Below, piece after piece: positions 14,072 through 20,786 of a stretch of DNA of 20,786 nt. The stretch is from Chloroflexota bacterium. Lineage in GTDB: Bacteria; Chloroflexota; Limnocylindria; Limnocylindrales; CSP1-4. Where the stretch lies: assembly GCA_021777365.1 (NCBI GenBank), contig JAJYDP010000009.1, positions 1 to 20,786 on the forward strand, given 5' to 3'. Position 1 is the first letter of the stretch; the number at the start of each line of letters is the position of its first letter. The position numbers were made by a program, and so were the translations under genes. The notes below the pieces were generated by a model. It searched no databases and was not told where the DNA came from. It worked only from the letters and a program-made list of their open reading frames with translations.

Positions 14072-14896
14072 TCAGGTGCCCCGCGAGTCGACCGTCATCC
14101 GGCCCCGCAGTTCCTCTAGGTCCGTGGCGACGAGGTCGGCGCCGGCGCGCTCCAGGTCGGCCGGGGTGGCGAACCCGGTGGTCACCCCGGCGGCGACCAT
14201 CCCCGCAGCGCGTGCCGCCTGCATGTCCCAGATCGAGTCGCCCACGTACCAGCAGGCCTCGGGAGGCACGTGCAATCGCCGGGCGGCGAGCAGGAGCAGG
14301 TCGGGGGCCGGCTTCGCATGCCGCACGTGGCTGCCGTCCACGATCGTCGGGCGCGAGGGGAGGCCGAGCGCGTCGACCGACGCGAGGACCTGGCCGGCAC
14401 GGCTCGCGGTGGCGATCGCGTGGGGCAGGCCGGCGGCCGCCAGTTCGCGGAGCAGGTCGGCAGCCCCGGGCAGCGGGCGCGGCACCTCGTTCAGCCGGTT
14501 GAAGTGCTCGCCGGAGACGTGGTCGATCCGTTCCGCCATCCGGTCGTCGATCACCCGTCCGGCCATCCGGCCACCCTCCCGGGCGACGAGGTGGCCGTCG
14601 GCGCCCATCAGCAGGTGCAGCCAGCCAGGTTCGACCCGCATCCCGAACTCGGCGAAGGTCGCGACCCAGCCGGCGACGCGAAGCGGCACGGTGTCCACCA
14701 GGGTCCCGTCGAGGTCGAAGATGGCGGCCCCCGGCGCTCCGGGCGCCGGCCGGCGGGGCCATGCCACAAGCTCGAGCGCGGGGATCTCTCGGGAGGCCGC
14801 CTCCGTGTCCGCCGCGTGCGACTCGGCCGCGTGCGACTCGGCCGCGTGCGCCCCCGCCATGTGTGCGTCGGCCGCGTGCCCGCCCGCGTCCGTCAC
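14072..14896 (-). CDS. HAD-superfamily phosphatase with His-repeat N-terminus
   Basis: 274 residues from GTG 14896, which overlaps the stop of the upstream gene (GTGA). After a repeat-rich tail of about 56 residues comes a complete HAD domain: motif I FDLDGTLVDT (nucleophile D61, acid D63), a helical cap of the beta-phosphoglucomutase/phosphoglycolate-phosphatase type, motif II AIATAS, motif III with the Lys of AKPAPD, and motif IV YVGDSIWDM. This predicts a cytoplasmic Mg-dependent phosphatase or phosphomutase for a small phosphorylated metabolite; the substrate is not deducible. A later ATG (14860, MAGAHAAES) would trim only the tail. It is translationally coupled to the cystathionine gamma-synthase gene but has no obvious role in sulfur metabolism. 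Confidence 0.9.
   Translation of the reverse strand: MTDAGGHAADAHMAGAHAAESHAAESHAADTEAASREIPALELVAWPRRPAPGAPGAAIFDLDGTLVDTVPLRVAGWVATFAEFGMRVEPGWLHLLMGADGHLVAREGGRMAGRVIDDRMAERIDHVSGEHFNRLNEVPRPLPGAADLLRELAAAGLPHAIATASRAGQVLASVDALGLPSRPTIVDGSHVRHAKPAPDLLLLAARRLHVPPEACWYVGDSIWDMQAARAAGMVAAGVTTGFATPADLERAGADLVATDLEELRGRMTVDSRGT
14804..14878 (-). repeat. Five 15-bp repeats encoding His-x-Ala-x-x pentapeptides
   Basis: Residues 7-31 of the HAD protein read HAADA, HMAGA, HAAES, HAAES, HAADT: five units of 15 nt in frame. The third and fourth units are nearly identical in DNA (repeating GCGTGCGACTCGGCC on the plus strand). It looks like a small in-frame minisatellite that can change copy number, producing a His every fifth residue. 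Confidence 0.75.
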
Positions 14897-16116
14897 GCCG
14901 CGTCCAGCGCCTGCAGCACGTCCGCGACCAGGTCGTCCGCGTGTTCGACGCCCACCGAGAGGCGGATCAGCTCGGCCGGCACCTCGAGCGCCGAACCGGC
15001 CGACGCTGCATGCGTCATGGCTGCCGGCACCTCCACCAGCGACTCGACGCCGCCCAGGGACTCGGCGAGGGCGAAGATGCGCGTCCGCTCGGCGAAGCGG
15101 CGGGCGCGCTCCTCGGCGGTGCGGCCGCCCGCCGGCGCCGGCGCGAAACTGACCATTCCGCCCGCGTAGCGCATCTGGCGGGCGGCCAGGGCGGCCTGGG
15201 GGTGCGCGTGGGGCCCCGAGGAGAGGCCCGGATAGCGGACCTGGGCGACGTCCGGGCGGCCGGCGAGCGCGGCCGCCACGCGGGCCGCGTTCGCGGCGTG
15301 GCGCTCGACGCGCAGCGGCAGCGTGCGCAGGCCGCGCAGGACCAGGAAGCAGTCGAACGGCCCGGGGACTGCGCCGGCGGCGTTCTGGAGGAACGCCAGC
15401 CGCTCGGCCAGGTCGTCCCGGGACGTCGCCACCACCCCGCTCACCACGTCCGAGTGCCCGGCAAGGTACTTCGTGCCACTGTGCACGACCACGTCGGCGC
15501 CGAGCTCGATGGGCCGCTGCGCGAGCGGCGTGGCGAACGTGTTGTCGACCACCAGGATCGGCCGTTCCCCGCGGGCGCCGACGCGCCTCTCCAGCCCGCG
15601 GACCACGGCCTGCAGGTCGATCAGCTTGAGCAGCGGGTTGGACGGCGTCTCGACCCAGACCATCCTCGTGCGCGCCGTGCAGGCCGCCGCAAGCGAGGCA
15701 GCGGGGTCGGCGGAGAGGTCGACGTAGCGGGCGGCCACCCCCATGGGTCGGAGGACGCGCTCGAAGTAGCGGAACGTGCCGCCGTAGACGTCGTCGGACA
15801 CGACGAGCTCCTCGCCGGGCAGGAGGAGCTGGGCCACCGTGGCGGTCGCCGCGGAGCCGCTCGCGAAGGCGAGCCCGTGTGCGGCGCCCTCCAGCTCCGC
15901 GACCGCCCGCTCCAGGCGGGACCGCGTCGGGTTGCCCGTGCGCGCGTACTCCCAACCTCCGCGCGGCCGTCCCACGCCGTCCTGCGCGAAGGTGCTCGTC
16001 TGGTAGATGGGCGGCGCGACTGCGCCGGTCTCGCGATCCGGCTCCAGGCCGGCATGGACCGCCAGCGTCTCGGGCTGCCACCGCTCTCGTGCGCCGGGCC
16101 CGTCCTGGTCGTGCAT
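14893..16116 (-). CDS. Cystathionine gamma-synthase/gamma-lyase family PLP enzyme
   Basis: 407 residues, normal for the Cys/Met-metabolism PLP family. It has TLAVHAGLEPDRETGAVAPPIYQTSTF at the N-terminus, EYARTGNPTR (the Tyr and Arg that bind PLP phosphate), FASGSAAT, YGGTFRYF, ETPSNPLLK, the cofactor Asp in VVDNTFATP, and Lys216 in HSGTKYLAGHSD, which forms the Schiff base. The C-terminal SLGGVESL and IRLSVGVEHADDLVADV also fit. The family includes MetB, cystathionine gamma-lyase and O-acylhomoserine sulfhydrylases; short length, HSGTKYLAGHSD and proximity to cystathionine beta-synthase favour gamma-lyase/gamma-synthase. The start ATG 16116 has GAGGA 4 nt upstream. It is coupled to the HAD gene by a GTGA overlap. 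The 174-bp gap upstream (16117-16290) contains a possible minus-strand -10 CATACT (16159-16154) and GC-rich repeats but no gene. Confidence 0.93.
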   Translation of the reverse strand: MHDQDGPGARERWQPETLAVHAGLEPDRETGAVAPPIYQTSTFAQDGVGRPRGGWEYARTGNPTRSRLERAVAELEGAAHGLAFASGSAATATVAQLLLPGEELVVSDDVYGGTFRYFERVLRPMGVAARYVDLSADPAASLAAACTARTRMVWVETPSNPLLKLIDLQAVVRGLERRVGARGERPILVVDNTFATPLAQRPIELGADVVVHSGTKYLAGHSDVVSGVVATSRDDLAERLAFLQNAAGAVPGPFDCFLVLRGLRTLPLRVERHAANAARVAAALAGRPDVAQVRYPGLSSGPHAHPQAALAARQMRYAGGMVSFAPAPAGGRTAEERARRFAERTRIFALAESLGGVESLVEVPAAMTHAASAGSALEVPAELIRLSVGVEHADDLVADVLQALDAA

Positions 16117-16290
16117 CTGTTCCTCGTCGCTGCGGGCGTTGTCCGATCCGTCGAGTATGGCCGAACGGACCCGCCGGCGGCGGCCGGAGCGCCTGCGTCG
16201 GTCATCGCCGGCGGCGGCGCGCCCGCGCCCGGCACCATCGTCTCGGTCGCCGGCTCCCGGAGCGCCCGGCGGCCACCATTCACCTGGCCC

Positions 16291-17997
16291 TCAGCCCAGC
16301 GCGTCGGCCCCGAAGACCGGCACCCCGCCCACGAGCGTGGCCACCACCTCGATCCCGTCATCGCCCGAGCCCCACCGGTCGGCCGTGACCGCCGACGGAT
16401 CCGCCGAGAGGATCACGACGTCCGCGGCAAGCCCGGGCTCCAGACGTCCTGCGTGCGCCTCGTCCCGGGCCGCCCACGCCGCGTCCACGGTCCAGGCCCG
16501 CAGCGCCTCGTCGACCGTCGGCCCCGGGTCGTCGTTGAGTCGCCGGCCGGACGGTCCCGACAGCCGGAACGCGGCGCGGATGCCGTCCAGGGGTGCGCCG
16601 GGCGAGAACGGACGGTCGCTCGAGAAGGCGACGCGGAGGCCGGCGTCGATCCAGCGCCGGTACGGGTACATGTCGCGGGTGCGCTCCGCCCCGAGCCGCT
16701 CGAGGTAGACGTCGCCGGTCACCGCGACGAACTCGGGCTGCAGCATGGCGATCACGTCGAGCTCGACCGCGGCACGCACCAGCTCCGGCTCGAGCAGCAT
16801 CGCGTGCTCGATCCGGTGCCGGTGGTCGGGCCTGGGGGAGGCGGCCAGGGCCGCCCGGTAGGCGTCCAGGACCAGGGCGGCGCCCGCGTCGCCGATGGCG
16901 TGGGTCGCGAGCTGCCAGCCGGCGAGGTGCGCGCGACGCAGCCGCTCGACCAGGGCGTCCGGGTCGTGCGCCGGCCTCCCCCGGAGGAGCCCGGGCTCGC
17001 GCCCGGCGGCGTCGCGGTACGGCTCGCGGAGCCACGCGTCCGCGGTGCTGAGAGCGCCGTCGGCGAAGAACTTGGCGGGGCCGACGCGGACGCGATCGCG
17101 GACGTCCGGCGGCACCAGCGCCTCGATGTCGATCGGCGTCGGCGGATCCTCGTCCGGCCGCGACAGCCGTGCCAGGCCGGGCATCACGGTCAGGCGCTGG
17201 GGCAGGTCGCCGTCCAGCGTCGCGCCGGCGTACGCCGCCAGCTCCGAGACCGGATCGACCAGCGATCCGAGGTGCGCGTCGGCCACGGCGGTGACGCCCG
17301 CCGCCGACAGGCGGGCCGCGATGCGCCGGATGGCGGCACGGAGCGTCTCGGGGGTGAGGGCCGGCAGCACCGGAGCATAGGGCGCCACCGGGTCCGAGCC
17401 CCGGACCATGCCGGTCGGTTCCCCGGACTCGTCGCGCTCGATCACGGCGCCCGGGAGATCCTCCCTGCCTGCGGTGATGCCCGCGTAGGCCAGCGCCATC
17501 GAGTTGGCCATCGAGGCGTGGCCGCTCCCGTGGTGGAGCAGCACCGGGACATCCGGCACCACGCGGTCCAGCTCGTTGCGGGTGGGATGCCGCCCCTCGC
17601 GCCACGCACTCGGGTGGTACCAGGCCTCCACCCACGTCTCCATCTCGATCGAGCCCCGCACGTCGGCCGCGGCCTTCGCGAGCAGGCGCAGCGCGGCCGG
17701 CAGGTCGGGCGCGGTGGTCAGGTCGAGCCAGCCGGCCCGGATCCCCTCGAACAGCGGGTGCGCGTGCTGGTCCTGGAACCCGGGCATCACGGCCGCGCCG
17801 TCCAGGTCCACCAGCCGCGTGGCGGTGCCGGCAAGACCGAGGACGGCATCCTCGTCGCCGACCGCGAGGATGCGACCTGCGCCGATCGCGAGGGCCCGGC
17901 CGCGCGTTGCCGCGCTGCCGGCGGGCAGGGCCACGGCGCGCGATGCCGCGCCAGCGACCCGGCCGCGCGCTGCCGCGGCGCCCGCGCTCCCCGCCAT
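16291..17997 (-). CDS. YtcJ-type amidohydrolase (start probably upstream, non-AUG)
   Basis: 568 residues from ATG 17997. It belongs to the metal-dependent amidohydrolase family 3 (YtcJ-like): GAAVMPGFQDQHAHP gives metal ligands H78 and H80, followed by KFFADGALST, THAIGDAG, HRIEHAMLL and FSSDRPFSP, all typical. Substrates of this family are mostly unknown N-acyl or cyclic amides; it is probably cytoplasmic. The frame stays open upstream of the ATG and encodes ELILHGGPILAM, the first beta-strand normally opening this family, but no ATG, GTG or TTG lies there. A strong GGAGG (18059-18055) is 6 nt before an in-frame ACG (18048-18046). The true protein may therefore begin at 18048 with 17 more residues. 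Residues 3-31 are a low-complexity Ala/Arg insertion. It is a single-gene unit, divergent from the Lgt-like gene. Confidence 0.88.
   Translation of the reverse strand: MAGSAGAAAARGRVAGAASRAVALPAGSAATRGRALAIGAGRILAVGDEDAVLGLAGTATRLVDLDGAAVMPGFQDQHAHPLFEGIRAGWLDLTTAPDLPAALRLLAKAAADVRGSIEMETWVEAWYHPSAWREGRHPTRNELDRVVPDVPVLLHHGSGHASMANSMALAYAGITAGREDLPGAVIERDESGEPTGMVRGSDPVAPYAPVLPALTPETLRAAIRRIAARLSAAGVTAVADAHLGSLVDPVSELAAYAGATLDGDLPQRLTVMPGLARLSRPDEDPPTPIDIEALVPPDVRDRVRVGPAKFFADGALSTADAWLREPYRDAAGREPGLLRGRPAHDPDALVERLRRAHLAGWQLATHAIGDAGAALVLDAYRAALAASPRPDHRHRIEHAMLLEPELVRAAVELDVIAMLQPEFVAVTGDVYLERLGAERTRDMYPYRRWIDAGLRVAFSSDRPFSPGAPLDGIRAAFRLSGPSGRRLNDDPGPTVDEALRAWTVDAAWAARDEAHAGRLEPGLAADVVILSADPSAVTADRWGSGDDGIEVVATLVGGVPVFGADALG
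17894..17982 (-). repeat. In-frame 63-bp-spaced duplication in the amidohydrolase N-terminus
   Basis: The 26-bp segments 17894-17919 and 17957-17982 agree at 22 of 26 positions and lie 63 bp (21 codons) apart in the same frame, giving the protein repeats AAAARGR and SAATRGR. This suggests a duplication that inserted an Ala/Arg-rich stretch between the first two beta-strands. Confidence 0.5.
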
Positions 17998-18045
17998 CGC
18001 CAGGATCGGTCCGCCGTGCAGGATCAGTTCCGGGGCTCGTCCGCT

Positions 18046-18059
18046 CGTCGTGCTCCTCC
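18046..18059 (-). promoter_or_regulatory. Shine-Dalgarno and candidate ACG start of the amidohydrolase
   Basis: GGAGG (18059-18055) is followed after 6 nt by ACG (18048-18046), in frame with the amidohydrolase. The only start of standard type (ATG 17997) is 57 nt beyond this Shine-Dalgarno, too far for it to serve. Either ACG initiates, or this copy carries an ATG-to-ACG change or a base-call error. Confidence 0.4.
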
Positions 18060-18069
18060 GTTCGCCGAT

Positions 18070-18075
18070 ACACTA
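18070..18075 (-). promoter_or_regulatory. Possible -10 box of the amidohydrolase gene
   Basis: TAGTGT on the minus strand (18075-18070) fits the TAnnnT pattern and would give a start near 18063, a few bases before the GGAGG at 18059. The TAG also closes the frame upstream, so translation cannot begin further out. Confidence 0.35.
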
Positions 18076-18170
18076 CCGCCGATGGTCCTCCCGACGCCGC
18101 CCGGCGCCCGCAGGCGTCCCGACGCGACCGCCCCGGGACCGCTGTGCGGCGCGACCGACCGAGGACTGTC

Positions 18171-19085
18171 GTGCCGCCCGCGGTGATCACGCTCGCCTTC
18201 GACCCCACGCTCCGGGCGGGCCCCGTCACGGTCCGCTGGGAGACGCTCGCCCTGGCGGCGGCCTTCGCCGCCGCGCTGCTCGCGGCAGCCGTCGCGGCCC
18301 GGATCTCGGGGCGCCGGGCCGGTCTCTCCCGGCTGCGACCGGACGACCTCCTCTACCTCGTGCTTGCCGCCGTCCCGGGCGCGGTGCTGGGCGGCCGCCT
18401 GCTGACGGGCCTGACGTACCTCGACTACTACCGTGGACACCTCGCCGCGCTGGCGGACCCATCGCAGGGGACGCTCTCGCTGCTCGGGGCGGTGCTCGGC
18501 GGCACGGTGTCCGTGGCGTACATGAGCCGGCTGCTGGAGGTGCCCGCGCGCCGCTGGATGGACGCCCTGGCGGTTCCGCTGCTGGTGGCGATCGTGCTCG
18601 GCCGAGTCGCCTACCTGCTGGGGGGTGGCGGCCAGGGCGCGGCCCACCAGGGCGTCCTCTCGCTGGCGTTCGCCGGCCCGGGGCCGTGGCTGTCGCCGGC
18701 GGCGCTCGTCCCCGCCTACCCCAGCCAGCTCCTGGAGGCAGCCTGGGCCGCGCTGGGGATCCCGCTGCTGCTCCTGCTGGCAACGGCGCGCGCGCAGCGC
18801 CGCCTGCCCCTGCGGCTGCGGCAGGAGGGGGCCTGGCTGGCTGCCCGCTGGGCCCGGGGTGCCGAGGTAGATCCGGGACGGCTGCGGTTCGGCTCCCTGT
18901 ACCTCGCGGCGCTGGGCTGGTGGCTGGCCGGCCGGGTGCTCGTGGGGTTCACGTGGCGCGATCCGGCAGCGCTCGGCATCCTGAACGCCGACCAGGTCGA
19001 GAGCCTCGGGGCGCTCGCGCTGGTGGCGCTGGTGGCCGCGTGGTGGACGCGTGCCGGGCGCACGCCGGCCCCGGTCCGCGGCTGA
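18171..19085 (+). CDS. Degenerate Lgt-like membrane protein
   Basis: 304 residues from GTG 18171, with GAGGA (18161-18165) 5 nt upstream; GTG 18183 is an alternative. The protein is polytopic with about seven hydrophobic segments and follows the Lgt plan: an N-terminal helix, GAVLGGRLLTGLTYLDYY (matching GLIGARLYHL of the true Lgt at 11289), GTLSLLGAVLGG (matching GIYGGIVGG), GRVAYLLGGGGQG (residues 144-156, at the place of the ARWGNFFNQELYG signature) and a final GRVLVGFTWRD. The Arg is kept, but both Asn and the Glu of the signature are replaced. Normal diacylglyceryl transfer is therefore doubtful. It may act on another substrate, assist the true Lgt or be decaying, although the frame is intact. 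It is divergent from the amidohydrolase. Confidence 0.8.
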   Translation: MPPAVITLAFDPTLRAGPVTVRWETLALAAAFAAALLAAAVAARISGRRAGLSRLRPDDLLYLVLAAVPGAVLGGRLLTGLTYLDYYRGHLAALADPSQGTLSLLGAVLGGTVSVAYMSRLLEVPARRWMDALAVPLLVAIVLGRVAYLLGGGGQGAAHQGVLSLAFAGPGPWLSPAALVPAYPSQLLEAAWAALGIPLLLLLATARAQRRLPLRLRQEGAWLAARWARGAEVDPGRLRFGSLYLAALGWWLAGRVLVGFTWRDPAALGILNADQVESLGALALVALVAAWWTRAGRTPAPVRG

Positions 19086-19119
19086 CCGCGCCCACACACG
19101 ACCGCGGCCGCCCGCGGCT

Positions 19120-19139
19120 CGGTGCGCCGGGGAGCACCG
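19120..19139 (+). terminator. Possible hairpin after the Lgt-like gene
   Basis: CGGTGC (19120-19125) pairs with GCACCG (19134-19139) around an 8-nt loop, 35 nt after the stop of the Lgt-like gene. There is no T-tract. It overlaps the direct repeats described next, so a regulatory reading is equally possible. Confidence 0.3.
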
Positions 19140-19164
19140 GCCCCCGACGTGGAGCACCGGCTCC
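19131..19164 (+). promoter_or_regulatory. Two direct repeats 20 bp apart upstream of mmsA
   Basis: GGAGCACCGGC occurs at 19131-19141 and 19151-19161, exactly 20 bp (about two helical turns) apart. The second copy extends to the inverted repeat GGAGC-ACCG-GCTCC (19151-19164); the first is an imperfect version. This spacing suits two repressor or activator dimers on one DNA face, about 65-100 bp before the predicted start. No regulator gene is seen. Confidence 0.4.
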
Positions 19165-19228
19165 GGGCATGTGGCTGAGCACGCCCGGCACCGACTCCCG
19201 GGCCCGGCGACGGGCGGTGTGGCCGCGG

Positions 19229-19234
19229 TATCGT
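19229..19234 (+). promoter_or_regulatory. Possible -10 box of mmsA
   Basis: TATCGT fits the TAnnnT pattern and predicts a start near 19241, giving a leader of about 49 nt. No clear -35 is seen. The 204-bp gap 19086-19289 otherwise contains the repeats and hairpin noted above and no gene. Confidence 0.35.
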
Positions 19235-19289
19235 TAGGGCCCCGTCCGCGACGCATGGACGCGGGCGTGGAGCGATGAGGGATGCAGGG

Positions 19290-20786
<1,497 letters not shown>

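Noticed and set aside
16172..16217. Repeated CGCCGGCGGCGG 12-mer between metB and the amidohydrolase
   Set aside because: It is a simple GC-rich triplet-like repeat, expected by chance here, with no promoter-related position.
14761..18186. Very long open frame on the plus strand antisense to metB and the amidohydrolase
   Set aside because: It is antisense to two clearly conserved enzymes, is dominated by Arg/Gly/Ala/His-rich low-complexity sequence, and has no recognisable motif. Long antisense frames arise by codon bias at this GC content.

Overview
This is a very GC-rich window with densely packed, often translationally coupled genes (ATGA and GTGA overlaps), frequent GTG/TTG starts and several probable leaderless transcripts. 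Gene content (SufB-SufD-Rieske, a demethylmenaquinone-methyltransferase-like protein, an Eis-like acetyltransferase, an RskA-type anti-sigma factor, an actinobacterial-style Lgt, CoA-acylating methylmalonate-semialdehyde dehydrogenase) fits a high-GC Chloroflexota lineage or an actinomycete-like bacterium. The sequence alone does not settle the phylum. It looks like an ordinary chromosomal segment: I see no tRNA, rRNA, IS element, CRISPR array, phage gene or toxin module.

Layout. 1-373: 3' end of an Eis-type N-acetyltransferase. 389-3673: a suf operon (promoter with a palindrome over the -10 box, 5' hairpin, sufB, sufD, Rieske ferredoxin, terminator-like hairpin). 3738-6464 (minus): membrane-anchored penicillin-acylase-family Ntn hydrolase. 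6746-7440: small two-helix membrane protein coupled to a cupin. 7484-9050: ECF sigma factor and its ZAS/RskA-type anti-sigma factor. 9161-10818: an unrecognised protein with a possible PD-(D/E)XK core, coupled to a UbiE/MenG methyltransferase. 10880-11212 (minus): small single-helix protein, divergent from lgt. 11289-13999: lgt, cystathionine beta-synthase and a small membrane protein. 14072-16116 (minus): cystathionine gamma-synthase/lyase coupled to a HAD hydrolase. 16291-17997 (minus): YtcJ-type amidohydrolase, probably starting upstream at a non-AUG codon. 18171-19085: degenerate Lgt paralog. 19290-20786: methylmalonate-semialdehyde dehydrogenase, cut off by the window end.

Functional links. 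SufB and SufD form the Fe-S assembly scaffold, and the Rieske protein may be its electron donor or client; sufC, sufS and sufU are not here. CBS (12209) and the gamma-synthase/lyase (14893) face each other and together could interconvert homocysteine and cysteine. Lgt lipidates prolipoproteins; its cysteine substrate residue gives only a loose link to the CBS gene behind it.

Most of the window is housekeeping or common accessory metabolism. The points most worth checking are the probable ACG start of the amidohydrolase, the PD-(D/E)XK-like protein coupled to the methyltransferase, the Lgt paralog lacking the Asn signature, the 5 x 15-bp His-pentapeptide repeat opening the HAD gene, and the leaderless divergent promoters around 11220-11290.
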